From Diploscapter coronatus (taxonomy: Eukaryota; Nematoda; Chromadorea; Rhabditida; Rhabditidae): a stretch of DNA of 64,000 nt. The notes beneath the pieces are model-generated. The model had not been told where the DNA came from and did no database searches. It saw nothing but the letters and a program-made list of their open reading frames with translations. The translations under genes were made by a program, and so were the position numbers. Positions 25,701 to 39,569 of this stretch are shown here, in pieces. The stretch lies in NCBI GenBank assembly GCA_964036155.1, contig OZ038423.1, forward strand, positions 13,159,249 to 13,223,248. The letters are read 5' to 3'. How positions within the stretch are numbered: position 1 is the stretch's first letter; each line of letters begins with the position of its first letter.

Positions 25701-27661
25701 GCTATTATAAAAGCTGATGAATTCAGATTTCAAATACTTCATTAGGAATATTCAGAGATTTGTGAAGACCTCCTAATAACATGAAGACGTAAGTCTAGAA
25801 GTTATGATCTATGAAGCATGATTTGGCTAGGAAAATTGTAGCCTGGTTGAGAAAAATGTAGAATATTTTAAAATGTGGCCAGATTCGAAGAAATCTATTA
25901 AATCTCAAAATTTTTAACTTCAATTTAAAAAAAAAACCTACTATCTGAATTCTAAAATATACAACTTCAGCTAAATTTAAATTATTAAAGATTCTTCAAA
26001 AGTTTGACTTGAAAAGTGAAAGCTCCCAAAATTTCATTAGCTCACTTTTCAACGTTAAAACTTCCTGAAAAAGTCTAAAGTTAAAATTTGCATGATTTAA
26101 ATTCTCTCTAGATTTCAGTATCCTCTCTAATAAGAAAATAGTGTTGGATATTCCGATATCCTAAAGAGTCAGAGTGCTGTCAACAGGCATTCCTCGACAA
26201 GCAGTGGCGATGTATTTCGTTGGAAAGCGATATAGGCCGATAGAAAAATATAGATGCTTTTCACAAGCCAATGCCAATTACATCGATGCGAGCAGAGGGG
26301 CCGTGCGTCTAATTGATGCCGAGGCAAAATGCGATACAAATTGAAAAGAGAGATGGAGCTTTTTGGCAACTTGGAAACCTCAGGCTATGCGAAATAGTGT
26401 GAGAAAAGACTCGCTTTCCCTACCCTTACCCTATTTCACATGGCTTGAGGGCTCGAGGTTTACAAATAGCTGAACTTTTTCGCAAAAGTTTCGGGAAACT
26501 TGCAAGTTTTCGAAAGCATTGTTGAAGTTTACAGAACTTTCTGAAATCGAAAATAGCACTATGCTTCTAAGTATATGTAAAGAAGAGGATCGATATAATT
26601 AACGAAAATTTCTAACATATGATGAAGCATTGTGGATAAAGGCAAGTTGCGATACTACAATACCAGCACTCGAATAAAATACCTTTTAGAGACTTCGAAA
26701 TTCTACGAAATGGAGCAATTAAAAAAGTTGAAGATCATAAAAATTCATTATTGGAAGTGTGAATAAGCGTCGAAAGTTAAATGCTAAAATAAAGAATTTA
26801 AAATTGAGGGATTAAAAAATTAGAAAAGTCCTAGATATAAAGAGTGCTTCAGCAATCAGCACCAACTTTTCCCTTCTATTTTTAATCTCCCCATATCCTA
26901 TAATATTTCGCCTAATTTTTAACCGCATTTTCACCTCTCTTGGGAAGGTTCATTCGAGCTTTATGCGACAGATATAAAGGACTTTCTCATGAAAGCAGGG
27001 AAAATGTGCTAACTTCAAAATGTGGAAGTAGAGCTTTATTTATACTTTTAGAAGTGGAAGAATAGAAATATTTAATTTTGAATACCAAAATAAGAATCAT
27101 CAAGGCAAGTGCGAGCAAATTTTTGAAAAAAAAGAAAGTATTATGAGTTCAGAAGAAAAATTCCTTTCCCATTCGAAAATTCATTAAGTCTGACGAACAT
27201 TCAACACATTCATGCTTCTGGACTTGACAGATAGTTTACAATTTAGTTCTAGACGTGAAATATGCTTGTCTATATGTTCGACATGAATCATCATCCTTAA
27301 CTATACAAAAATTTATTAATATATCGTAACTAACGACAACTAATTCATTCAAAGATACAATAATAAGGCAATGCACGCGTATCCCTGATGGTGAGATTTC
27401 TAGATGATGGTCAAATTTCGATTAAAAATCAAATTTTGACGCAGAGATAGAAAAAAGAACTTCTGTTTAAAAATAAACATACTCAACGATTTAATGAAAA
27501 TCAAGATAAATTTGAACGGCGACACTCGAGGTTATGCTACACCTATTCACATTTTTGGTCTGCTAATTCAAAAGATATTGAAGGAAATCGTTTCTGTCAA
27601 TGATGTCAAATTTGGGAACCTATATAATTTATCAAATTGAAAAAAATAAGAAAAACGAACT
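22719..27661. other. 4.9 kb AT-rich stretch without a supported gene
   Basis: No exon chain, family motif or RNA gene is visible on either strand. The left end should contain the promoter of the membrane-protein gene. The right end should contain the 3' untranslated region of the ABHD gene. A GC-richer patch at 26180-26350 has open frames but no matching splice partners. Confidence 0.4.
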
Positions 27662-30600
27662 TTATCCCTGCGCCCTGACCAATTCATTGATCTCGAATTG
27701 TTCTTCAGGTTGATTTTCGAATATCATCGTGCCCCATTGGTGCAGCAATCTTTCGACCAAACCTCTTGCATTGGGATTAGCCGACGACATGAAAGCGGTG
27801 TGACCTCCGTGAGAGGTAATTATTGATAGGACATTCGGGGACTGTGAAATCTCATCCAAGGGGATTGCTAAATTAGGCATGTAATTACTCTTGTGTATGT
27901 ATTCATCTAACAAACTGTTCATTAAAATTTAGCACATGGTTATTTTATTTCATGAAACCTTGGCTTCTCGTTAATTCAAATCGGTTGAATAATTTTTGCT
28001 AACCCGTGTAGGTTCATAGCATGTTTCGTGATATTTCAAATATTCTAATTATTCTAATGGTACTGGCCCTAGGTTATGACTGTATATTAAAAGGAATTAC
28101 ATTCAATTGGACTGAAACAGTCGTCGATCGAATTTAAAGCTACAATGGGTACTTGAATTTTGTCGACCTGAAGGTTTAATGTAAGAATAGATAAACTATT
28201 TATTCCCACACAACCTGGACTCACTAGAAACGCGCTCCAATAAAAATTAGATTTTATCACTGGAGCGAAATTCTACGAGGTTCAGGCTTAGTGGTTGTTT
28301 AAAAATTGCTTACTTTCGGATGCAACGCGGCATCATGGAAGTAGTCATCGATTTTCGGATATCCAAACAGCGGACAGACGAACGCAGTGTCGAATTCGCG
28401 GACTGTTTTTGCCGACAGAACCTTCTCGAAATCGACGATGTCTTCGAACAACGATCGGTACGGTTTGACGATGTTGATTAGATTATTGGCGAGGAAGCGG
28501 TTGAAGATCAGACGGGGGAAGAAGCGCTAAAAGCGAACAGATTAACTTTCGAAAATATAAATTACCGAAAAATTTTGAAATAACATTTATTTTCGATTAT
28601 TTGATGATTTTTTCTTCAAACTGAAACGCAACGATCAAAAGAATATTTCAGTTGATGCTCAAACAACGATAACGTTTTGAAGCATATTCATTTTTGACAA
28701 AAAAATCTCATAAAAAACATTTTCAATATTCATTCCAGCCAATATTTTGTTGCTTATTTAGATTTGCTTCCAACGCTTTGCGCGTTTACGACGTACCTCG
28801 ATGGATTCGGACGCGTCGAATGGGTCCCACGGTGAGGAGATGATCATCGCGCCATCGACCTGCGCCTTTTCGCCGTACCTCGACAGGTAATGCCACAGGA
28901 TCATTCCGCCCATCGAGAAGCCGCACGCGAGTTTCTTCGAGTTCGGAAATCGCTCGTTGATCGTCTTCAGCACGTGCGCGATGTCGTCGGAGTAGCACGC
29001 ATTGTAGGTTCTTTAAAATCGTTGTTTATTCTTCTATGAAATTCTGTTTGTAGGTTGAAAACTAGTGAAAGACGTTTATTTTACATGTGGTCGCTTAATT
29101 TTTGAAACTTATAATTTTACTAACTTCTTGTTCCTTAGAAGAACTCCGCCAAGTCCTCGAGGGTTCACGACGACGGATCGCCAGCCCTGGTCGGCGGCCT
29201 CGCAAACCGCATGCAGAATGTAGCTAGAGTCGTGGGTGCTTCCTAAAATTTGTTCATCTTCGAAATTTTTTTGCAGGAAATATCATTGTTCAAACAAATT
29301 CCATGACCAATGTCTGTACACGAAACGTTGATCCTTTAAAGTTCGCACGATTTTTGTTCTAATCGAATACCTGTAATTCCAGGCAAGAAGACGACGATCG
29401 GTGTATTTTCATTCGTTCCATCCGGGATCATCCAGTCAATGCCCGCACAACCACCGTCGGTATATTCGACGATTTCTCTAAATTCGAACTCGATTTTCAG
29501 GCACTAAGCTCGGATTTGTACCTGATAAACGGCAAAGAGGGACAGTCGCGAAGCACCTGACGAACCACCGTCTGCGCAGCGCCGAATGGACACCACCAGC
29601 TCGGTTGATAGGCCTGAGTTTTGAAAGTTTGATCCATCTTTTAAGATTTAATTGATTGCATCGTAACCCATTATGGGTTGCATAATTTATTTTGCCATGA
29701 GATTTTGTGAAACATGATCATACTCGAACTTGAATATTTTTATTTTCGTTCTATTAAAGTGAAGGAAGAAATTCCGACTCTGAAACAAACCACAAAAAAG
29801 GTATTACGCGATCAATTTACTAAAACCTAATCTGCGTTTTCAAAAAGAATTCTAATCTAATTGACGCAAAGCTTTCTTATCTCAATATATTGAACAGGAC
29901 ATGATATGCTTGAAAAGTTTTGCGTGATTCATGAGATGTCCTGTTACATAATTTTTTCGTCTGCTTCGCAAATTAGATACAAATTTCAGCGTAATTGATA
30001 TCAAAAATTATCCAATCAGGAACTTTCCTTTTCGTTCATATGATTTTTCGCATTATCAATTTCTATTCAAAAATCGGAACTCTATCAAAATTATTGACAA
30101 GCTTCGAAGTTGGTCCGGGATTGTACCCTTGCTGATAATGATTACCTATAAGCAAAATAACCGTTATAGTAAAACTCATATGAACCGCTTTTGTATTAAT
30201 TATTCTAAAGCACATAAAAATTGATTTTATCACTGATAAGGCAACAATAGTCTGACCTTTCTTATGCGTTGAAAAGATAAGAAATCGCAAGTTTCGTGCG
30301 TAAAGGTAGATTTTTTCAAAGTTTCTTTTGACATGATAAAATATGGACCAAGAAAAATGGACGATATAATTTGAACTATGACTATAAACCTTGACTATAA
30401 TCGGATTTAGAACGCGTTATATTGATTTCTTGGAAAATCGTATGTGCAAAAATCAAGCTGTCATTACTTAGGATTAAGAATTCGTGATAAGTCGATAAAA
30501 TAAAGACAGAAACCCCATAAAATTAGAAATTAATTGATATTTTAAAAATAAACTAGTGGCTGGTTAGACATCTTACGTAAAATAATCCCAATCAACCTCG

Positions 30601-33600
30601 AGCTAAAGGTTTGTCTTGTTTCTGGACAAATAGATCTTTCATTTTACACCAAAATCAAGTTGACTGGTTACTGTTTTGTTGGTCTCGTTTTTATCCGGAT
30701 TTTTTTTTTTTATTTTAGGTTTCATTCCATGGCCAATCCTACTATATAAAGACAAAATTAGTTCAAAACTATTGAATTTGGCTCAATTTTCATTTAAAAA
30801 ATTATTATATAGATATAATGTGCTCACCTCATGCAAAAGACGAATATGTTTCTCAGCTTTTCTATGCAATTTAGATCCTTTTAGAATGTAATATTTAGGC
30901 TTCTGAAAATAATAGCATCATTTAAAGATGTAAATTTTCAATCATATTAACGCTTGCCAGTCTTTACCCAGAAATAGTATTATATCTTGAAAAAATCAAA
31001 ATTTCAAGTCGAATCTTTTATTATTTTCAAGTATTATAAGACAATTCAATGCAAATAAATTAAAACCCGAATATTCGCACATGTTTTTGATAAGTCTAAT
31101 GATATCACAAGACATAATATGTCGTAAAAATGATTATAATTTTCAAGTATGGAAGGTTTTTACTCTTTACAATTTTTACAAAAACGATGTTAAAAGGAAA
31201 AAATAAAGATCTTAAAAAGTCATCTATTTCAAAATGACTATCGGATCGTGTGCAACAACCTCGGCCTGTGCCTGAATCCAAGTTTCCCTGTTCAAAATCT
31301 GGGATGTTGCGATGATGAATCGATAATTATTTTGCACAGCCAAGTGCCTCAAGGCCGCAACTTCCGCATACGTAACTCCGCCCACGAAGTAGATCAGAAT
31401 GGCTCGCTGAATTCTCTTGTCCGGCTTGCCGTCGGCTGGGGTGTAACTGAACATTTTAGGTATCCAAAATTGAAGGGATTTTATTTAAGAAAAAAAACGA
31501 TAAGTTACGAATAAACAAGATAAAAATAATGAAGAAAAGGCAGAGATAAATGTTTAATTTCGAATACTTTTGCAACAAATATACAGTAAATTGATAAAAT
31601 AGGTAATTTGGGATAAAGTTTAGCAAATTCTAATTACAAAAGGGTTAAGATTACCTATTTTCCTCGACGAAAACCCGTCCGTTGAACGTCTTCTTTTGCT
31701 CGTTCGTGTTCCAGCCTTGGATCATCGTGTCGGCGACGATCTTAATTGGGCTATAATTAATTTTCTAAATTAGGGTATTAAGTTGGATATTTAGGGTAAT
31801 TAGATCAATCTATGATCATAACTGTTGGGGCATAAGACAGAAACAATAGATTTAATAGAAACTTATCTGAACTCGAAATTCTTGAAGCGTAAATGAAAAT
31901 TCGAAAAGATGTTACCTGACAAAATATTGGCGTAAACGCGCCTCCGAAAACGTAGTTCATCGTTTGGGGAGTCTTCAAATCGACCGGAGGCTCAGACGGA
32001 GAGGGCACTAACCCAAGTCTTTTAGCGAGAAACGGGAAGGTTACTGATTGCTCTCAAAATATAAATTATTTAAATTAAGTTCCCGAATAAAAAATTTATA
32101 CCCTTCAAAAAATCTGATGATAGCACATATAAAATTTCATCAAAAATAATTCGTTTTGTCACTTTTGACCTTAACTGATATCTTATAAAAACTAAGCACT
32201 GATAGCATAAAATGTAACGATTACAAAATTGATAAAAGATAAATGATTTCAAATTAATGTTATCTTATTATCAAGGATAAAAAATCAAATTAAAGATCAA
32301 AATAATACCTGTCACATGAGCTCCCAATTGGGGCGGCGGCTTTCCAAGTGATCCGGGAATGATCGGTTTCGGTTTTTCGAACAGAAGTCTCTTCGTTTGA
32401 AGACAATGCAGAATCGGTAAGTATTCAAAGCCGTATCCTCTCAGAAAGTGCTCCTTGAAAGACTGCAGAAGTTTGGAAGACACACCGTTTTGCGTGATCG
32501 AGGCTGAAAACGCTATCATAAGTCTCAAGAAAGCGTCTATTAAAGCAATTTCAAAATGAACATTCAATAAGGTAGTCTGGATTAAAAAGCCAAAACCAAC
32601 CCAGACAAGCTAGCGCGATCACTTTCCAGGGGCTTTGCTCCCGCGAAATGCAGTCCTCGATGTAGCTGAACACTTCTTGAAGATCGGCAGATCCGTTCAC
32701 TAATTGATGCTCGTGTTGAAGCAGCTCTGATGCACCTGAAGTAGAGAAGGTAAGAATATAGGAAGTGGAGTTGGATTAAATTCAATAAACTTTATGATAA
32801 CTTCAATTCCAAGTTAACTTTTAGAAAACTTCATTTCACTTTCCAAAAACTCGAATAAATTTGAAAAGAGCGAACCCACTGCAGAGCCTCTTTCAAGCAA
32901 AACCTCGCAGGCACAAATGTGCATTTCCAATTGACGGTGTTGAGCACGAACATGTTTCAACTCGTTCGAAACGAACGCCTTCATGTCACGGACCTGAAGA
33001 AATTGAAAAGCTAGGTATTAAAATTTTGGTTAATTCATAGAAAAAATGCATTTTAATCATTTCAATCAAAAGGTAGCAAAACGAAAACAAATATGTTTCA
33101 AAACTCTATAGTTTGCTTCAGTTACATTTCAATAAAGATGGTCCTCAAAAAATAAAAATACCTGATCAATAGAAGCGCCCTTGTCATATGTGAACTGTAT
33201 CTCTTTTGCCTTCGCACTCAAGAACGGAAAAACTCCAGTGATGTGCTTGTTTCTGACAGAGGCGAAAACACCATCGTTATTGTCGAGAACATAAAATCGA
33301 GCTCGACGTTGGCCATCAGAATCCTGGAATGACGTCGACTATTACCGTAATCTCGTCTTCATAATATTGACTTTTAATTCCGAATTCCAAATTTACGATA
33401 GTAAATGTCGTAAATAAATCCTAGTTATACGCAATCACTAACTGTTTGAAAAATATTCTAAACCAATTATTTATGAAGCACCCTCGAAACTCAAACGATC
33501 CCGATTTCAATTTCATACAAACAGAAGAATGAAAATTAAAAAATACCTGGTCACTCTTCATCCTGCCCTCGACGTCGTCGCCGAACGTCACCTTGCCGCA

Positions 33601-36055
33601 GCCGATCGTGAACGTGTCGTGAAGCATTGCCTCGTACGTCAATGCGGTCATCAAGACAGTTACCACGTCTACAGTGCGGTCGAACAGGAAGAGCTCACTA
33701 AAATTTCAAAAAGTCAGGTAAGTAGAAAGTAATTTCTAGAACTACCGGAAAGGTAATGAACAATGGAGTATAAAAACTTGCAAAAAAAATAAAGAATAAA
33801 ATTTCAAAACGTTTAAAATAAAATTAACCTAATAGGTTGATCCGGAGATGCCCTCGGCTCCCCCCTGTCTTCGTAGAGATGCTTGACGAGTCTCCACGTC
33901 TTCTCAGAATGTTCACCGATTCCACGAACAGTTGGAATTAGGCCGTACAGCGATTGTAACTGGAAATAAGTCTGGATAAGTTTCAGAAAAGTTGCTTTCT
34001 TAGTTATGGGCTTTTTCAGTTTTAGAAATTTCTCTCGATTTTCCGAACAGTCCGAATCAAGCTGTACAAGGATTGTAGCTAGCAAAATGATAGTACGTTT
34101 CAGAGAAATTCAAAACTTCTAGAATTGAAAGTTATTCCAATATCGATTCAATCGAATAGCGCGTTGTAATGAATAAAATATTCAAATTATGCTTCAAAAT
34201 TTTCGAAATAAATTCGACTTTTGAAATAGAATGTGCAACAAATTTCTGTAGCAAATTATCGAAAAGTCAAAAATATTTCAAAATAATTCGAAAGTAAGGA
34301 ACGATTTCTCATAATTATTCGATATTTGATTGTGAGACCATCCGAAAAAAATCATAAAATTTCTAGGAATCGATTTCGTAAAATAGTAAATTCAAAAATA
34401 AAATTTCCGAAAAATCTGCCTGAAACACGAACTCTATGATTTAAAAGAAACAACTTCAAAGTGAAAAAATACGATTTATACAAAATAGAGAAAAATGATT
34501 ACCTGAAGCAGTGAATTCGCCATAGCATAGTAGTCCAGAGTGTGCGCGATGGGCAGTTCGAGGGAGAACAGATCGGTTTCAATCGGAATGAGGCACATCG
34601 ACAGCTCGAATTCGTCGACCAGTCCGGCCAATCCTTGACGCTCCAACTCGTCAGAGCATAATTTGAGACGACGGTCCACCCAAATTACGCTCAAATACGA
34701 AAAATAAATAAATCAGAAGTTCAAAAATATTCAATTTTAAGATAAACTTCATGATGTTTTATTAAGGATCCAGATTTAAGGAAAAAATGATGTGCTATCA
34801 TGAAAATAATTTATGAATAGAAAAATTTCAATATGAATGTTGAAAAAGGGTTTGCAGAAAACATGGAATTTTGAAACCCACCTCAACTTTCTATCGGGAT
34901 TCGCTCTGAAGTGTTGCGCTGCGAGAATCGCGTTTTCCAGGGTCGATCGAAGAATGTAGACTCTTCTTAGGTTCTGAAAAAATGAACATCATTAGAAAAA
35001 ATCTGCATCGTATTATCGTTAGTAAAGGAGAAATATTAAAAAGGCTAAAAATAAATTTTAAAAATAAAAAAACCTGCGAATCCCAATTCGAAGTATCTGG
35101 TTTGAGGGGCAGGACGCGTTCGCAGCCGTGCTTCTTCAACAAAGACATCGAGCCGACCCGATCGAGTGGGCGGAGCAAAGACGGTTCGACTATCATTTCC
35201 TGGAAAATGTTATTTCTTTACTTTTCAGCACATTTACAAGTATTTTCATGGACGTTCATTTGATAAGTCGATGATTGTCTTGATAATCTCTAAAATACGC
35301 AAAGGAACACGCTATCAAAACAATCATTTTCTAGAAAAGTTGGGATTTTTGAGACACAGATTTAACAAATTTGAAAAAATGTACTTTTTGCCCCGACATG
35401 GACTCCAGTAAATGGATTAATTCCCGTCTCGTGACCTCGCACAGCAACCCGAGGGGTTGGTCCATGAAATCTGTCATTCTAAAACTTTCAAAACATATAA
35501 AATAAAGAAAAAAACGAAAAATAGAAAAACCGAAGGAAATTCGCGACGGAGCATGAAATACACGTGAAAACGGACACTTTGACTCTTCTCTCTGTTATCT
35601 AGAGGGTCGAAAAAGCAAAGTGGCCAGAGGACCCATTTCCAGATTAAGGTTCGTTGATTTTTCGAACTTTTCGGGTATTTTTTTCGCAATTCCATATCAA
35701 GCATTGTCGTAATTGGTTATAATTCTTTGTATCCTCATTTTTGAGGCATTTTCATTGATCACTAAGACTGACAAGCGTTCTTTCCTCATTTGCTACAATT
35801 TTCCATTTTTCTTTCTATATTTTTGTATTTTTAAATCTAAACCATTCAAAGAAAGCTCTCTACTAACGAATACGAAAATGTTATAAGAGCAGGAAAATTT
35901 TGAAGCTTACAATAAACTTCAAAAGTTTCTTGCTATTTTTAAAATTTTCATTAAAATTTGTTTCAGAAACTAACCTCAGTGATGAGTTTCGCATAGACAT
36001 AGAGAGAAAGGGGGACGGCGATCGCGATTCCGGCAACGATGAAAGTGACCAGCAT
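27662..36055 (-). CDS. ABHD1/ABHD3-type alpha/beta hydrolase, with a nested gene in intron 1
   Basis: Nine exons in transcript order: 35975-36055, 30828-30902, 29522-29613, 29371-29477, 29125-29242, 28797-29010, 28314-28526, 28101-28167, 27662-27867; total 390 residues, phases consistent. Exon 1 is a type II membrane anchor (LVTFIVAGIAIAVPLSLYVY). Exons 2-3 give KPKYYILKG and EAYQPSWWCPFG, aligning with 'KPQLVTGG' and 'ETYYPTVWCWEG' of human ABHD3. The lid and core follow: TDGGCAGIDW, FLPGITGSTHDSSYI, nucleophile GFSMGGMI (Ser), acid LNSIDDCFSP (Asp) and SHGGHTAFM (His). ABHD1/3 enzymes act on membrane phospholipids, and ABHD3 on medium-chain or oxidised phosphatidylcholine. Intron 1 (30903-35974) contains the whole VPS33B gene on the same strand. 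Exons 2-9 are firm. The exon 1 assignment rests on phase and on the expected anchor immediately before KPKYY. Confidence 0.85.
31224..35477 (-). CDS. VPS33B: VPS33B-type Sec1/Munc18 protein, nested in the ABHD gene
   Basis: Thirteen exons in transcript order: 35385-35477, 35074-35199, 34882-34973, 34503-34689, 33829-33959, 33547-33697, 33162-33323, 32876-32993, 32601-32735, 32309-32503, 31916-32052, 31655-31764, 31224-31446. They give about 619 residues, against 617 for human VPS33B. ATG follows 'gttttag' by one base. Matching blocks are ELIHLLESMSGQK, LLRPLDRVGSMSLLKKHG, LYGLIPTVRGIGE, HDTFTIGCGKVTFG, DMKAFVSNELKHVRAQHRQL, SYIEDCISREQSPWK, SITQNGVSS, TMNYVFGGAF and VGGVTYAEVAALRHL. The 'DDTFRIKCGSVDFG'-like and 'FVSQELKGLKQEHR'-like blocks favour VPS33B over VPS33A. 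SM proteins chaperone SNARE assembly; VPS33B works with VIPAS39/SPE-39 in endosome-lysosome trafficking. The donor of exon 8 (GTTCGC) is weak but required by phase. C. elegans calls this gene vps-33.2. Confidence 0.92.
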
Positions 36056-39000
36056 CGTTTCAAGAATTCAGAGGTCTAGCGACGTTTGAATATCGTAAAC
36101 GTGTAATAATTCAGAGTCCAAGTAATTATTGACGGTATGAATTCCGAATTCGAGTAACGTCCGGGTGCCGAATTCCAAATGCTGTTGTGGGATTCAGAAG
36201 GTCTGATGGTGAATCTAGCAACAGCTGAGCGCCGTTCGGTAAGATGCAAGCACCGAAAAGTGAGTAGGTCTTCCACGCCGAGGGCATTTCTTTGTCTGCG
36301 TCTTTTCCTTTTGCTATTTTTCGGCACGTTTTCTTCTTTTCCCCCTCACCAAGGTCCGTCTCTCGTTATCAATTATCAGTGATTTCTGCGTCTTTTTGCC
36401 GGAATTTTGGAGGTTAGTCCCGCCTCCTGTTGAAAAATGAATCGTTCTTTGACGTGATGCACAATTTTGAGATAGATAGCATGAGAGATAACGATCGAAG
36501 TTGAGAGAGCTAGAGAAATTTTGAAGGGTTAGAGAAAAGAGGAAATAGTTAGGAAAAGAATGATAACAATGAGAGAAGAGAAGAAAAAGATGTCCCTTAT
36601 AAAAGTTAGTTCAGACAGGCGCGAAGACCCAGAACAATCGAAACTCATGAAGGAGGAAAATAGAAAAGTCGAATTTTAGAACGACGATCATATGAGTCAG
36701 TCAAAATGCACTTCCTATCCTTCAACACATGACAATGTCAGGGACGCAGGGGAGATACGTGACTTTTTACTTTTCTAGTCTGATCGGGAACAGTTGTTCG
36801 GGAAAACTTGAACTCAACGAAATTTAAGGACTTCAAAAATTTAATATTTTTTATGTTTTCAAATTTTCAGGAAGAAATCCTAAGTTTATTCAATAATTGC
36901 TGACCTAACAATTGAGTGCGTTTTATAAAATTAAATAAATCGGTTTTTAAACCAAGTTCTGATACCTCAAAAATCTTCGATTCGTTCACTATTAGCACAC
37001 CAAACGCATGACTTTTTCTTTATCTCTTTTTTTCACTCTAACATTTGCCCCACGTGGTGTTTTATCGCCCTTAACGTTGAAAATTCTTTTTCCTCCAAAA
37101 ATTTGTCTGCAAAATTCCAACCAATTGATTTTCGAACTGAGTTTTTCCTGAAATCATGTTTAAACATGATTGATAGACTACCAAATTGAAATTGGAAAGA
37201 AATCGAAAAGGGAATGACAATTTTTAGTTCATCATCGTTTGGTGTCAGTTTTGTCGGGTTTTCAAAAACAATTCAAAGAAATGTCTTGTCTCGTAACTTA
37301 AAATAGACCTAAGAAAACCGTCTAAAAATACGGAAATCGTCAATCATTTTCGACTAGAAACTACTACGTCTTCTTTTTGAATCTGCGAGATTTCACCAGA
37401 AAAATCGACCATTTAGAAAATATTTTTATTCATTTGAAAGTATAATTCATAGCGAAGAAAATCAATGAGATTGCATTGTAATCGACTTGTAAAATAAAGT
37501 TTAAAAATCAGACGATTTAAGACACCATATGTAGTGCTAAACTTTGAAACATAAGACTTACACAGAAATGCACCAATTGGAGAACTAAAATCACTAAATC
37601 TTCAAAAATGTTCATGTTCAAAATAATTATGATTTGCGAAAATGATACTGGTGATATACGTTAGAAAAATTGCAGACTTCCTTTTCCACACAAAATTTTA
37701 AAAATGATTTCTTGATCTAGGTTATTCTACAATTTTCTAAAAAAAATGAAAAATAGAAAATGTTTTGGTTGCACATTGTATAATTAGAGATCACTGGGGT
37801 ATTCAAAAACACTAGAAATGTCAACGATTGAAAAGCTTCTTTAAATGATTTTTGAGACACTTTGGAACGACGACGACGACAAAATTGGCAACCGAGGGAA
37901 TGACGTAAATTTTTTGGATCGTATACTTTGCTTTAAAATTTTGTTCCCAGTACATTTTTCTCAAAACTTAGAGGAACGACGGAAGAAAAGTACTCCCATT
38001 TTTCATATGTAATAAGAGCAGAGTATACCACCAACCCTCGATAAAACTCTACTTTCTAAAAATTAGCATAATCTGAAAGAAACGTTTAGAAATGCAGAGT
38101 TGAAAATAACAATTGATGTAAAAATCAGTGATATTGCGGAAAAGATGCATTAAAATGAATGCAAACGTAAATTTTTGGACTAGCGGAGATGTTACATGAG
38201 TTGAAAATTTGTTCGGAAAATGAGGTTGACCAGTTTCACCTAAGCTCAGGACAAGGGAAAATTTCTTGATGCGTGTACTATGAGCCAGGTCTCATGCTAA
38301 ATTTTTAGGGATATGCAAATTTTAACTTGCATAAAATGCTGTTTAAAGTACATACATACCTCTTAAAATTCTTGGTAGAATTGAATTCTTGCAATCTATG
38401 ACGCGAGATTTTACGTGTCGAGTTTAAAAAATCAACCATGTTTCTATGACTTTGATTAATCTTTTGCATTTTCTATTTAACCTCGAAGATAAATGGAGTG
38501 TGCAAATTCTGAGGAAATTTGTTGCAAAAATGTTGAATCTTTCTGATTTCGACGACTATTGTAATATCCCACTCAAAGATTGCTCAATTATATGATGATT
38601 CACGAAATAGGATCTAATTTAAACTTGATATGTAATTGGATAAAAATAGGAGAATTCAGAAAACGTTGATCTAAGAGATATTAATAAATGGTAAAGGAGC
38701 GAATTTTCCAAAAAATAAGATTTTTTTTTTGTAAATAACGTCCCTTTTTACAATTTAAAATATACGCATATTCGTACTCGTGGTTTGACGATTTGAGAAA
38801 GAAAATTGAGAGAATAGCTGATAAAAATCTCAAATATCGCTAAATTTTAAGATCCATATTTAGAGATTTATTTTGCAGAAAATGCCGAAGTTGGTTACAA
38901 TAAATAATAGTTTCATAGTTTTGAGAGATTCGAGATATTTGAAGGGGGCTACATTTTTATAAACATAACCTCCTTCAACATATAATTGTCATATATGAAG

Positions 39001-39193
39001 TTAATCATATGTACAGAGCTTTAGAAATTTCTAATGCCGTCAGATTTTTTCTAGTCAGACTAATATCTCGCAAAATAGCAAAGTACAAAATTGTTAAACA
39101 GCAGCGGAGAAAAAATCAAGGAAAATGCCCGTTTTTGATAGGAGAGAGATTTCATATATTAATCATAATGCTCATTAATGCAGTGAAACTAAC
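36056..39193. other. 3.1 kb AT-rich stretch, upstream of the ABHD gene
   Basis: No supported exon on either strand. The left few hundred bases should carry the ABHD promoter, since its start codon is at 36055. They are GC-richer (36100-36350), but I find no TATA box. The remainder is low-complexity AT-rich DNA. Confidence 0.4.
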
Positions 39194-39350
39194 GGCTCAT
39201 AGAAAAAGACACCGGGACACCGGGACACCGGTTAGAAAAAGACACCGGGTTTTCTAAGAAATAGTATGAGAAAGCAAGAGAAGAAAAGAAAAAAGCCGGT
39301 GTCTTTTTCTAACCGGTGTCCCGGTGTCCCGGTGTCTTTTTCTACGAGCC
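39194..39350. mobile_element. 157-bp hairpin MITE with 8-bp target duplication
   Basis: Two 55-base arms (39194-39248 and 39296-39350) are reverse complements with one mismatch and enclose a 47-base purine-rich loop. The ends read GGCTC(A/G)TAGAAAAAGACACC, and the arms contain tandem GGGACACC units. The 8-mer AAACTAAC flanks both sides (39186-39193 and 39351-39358). An 8-bp duplication is typical of hAT superfamily transposition, so this is a non-autonomous hAT-like MITE. It lies about 220 bases past the stop of the RGS gene and would form a very stable hairpin if transcribed in its 3' untranslated region. Confidence 0.88.
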
Positions 39351-39569
39351 AAACTAACATGTAATCTTGTCATGCCGTTGATATTTGAAAATGATTAAAT
39401 TCCTTTTAAAATAAAAGATAAGGCCTTATTTCAAAATTCAAATTTGATCCATGCTTCAAAAGTTTCCAAATTGTTAATCACGACGAGTCTATTTTAAAAG
39501 ATATAAGACCCCCATCTTCTATACCCAAAATCGATATAATAGATTTGGTAAAAGTTCCTTTTGCGACCC

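Noticed and set aside
26169..26369. GC-richer patch with open frames on both strands
   Set aside because: No splice partners, no family motif, and no RNA-gene structure recognised.
30063..30290. Minus-strand frame ending NHYQQGYNPGPTSKLVNN, resembling a terminal exon or small peptide
   Set aside because: It lies in an ABHD intron, has no phase-compatible partner exon, and ABHD is complete without it.
35474..35704. Minus-strand frame of 76 codons ending on the VPS33B start codon
   Set aside because: Low-complexity Phe/Leu-rich end and no splice or family support; probably VPS33B leader sequence or ABHD intron.
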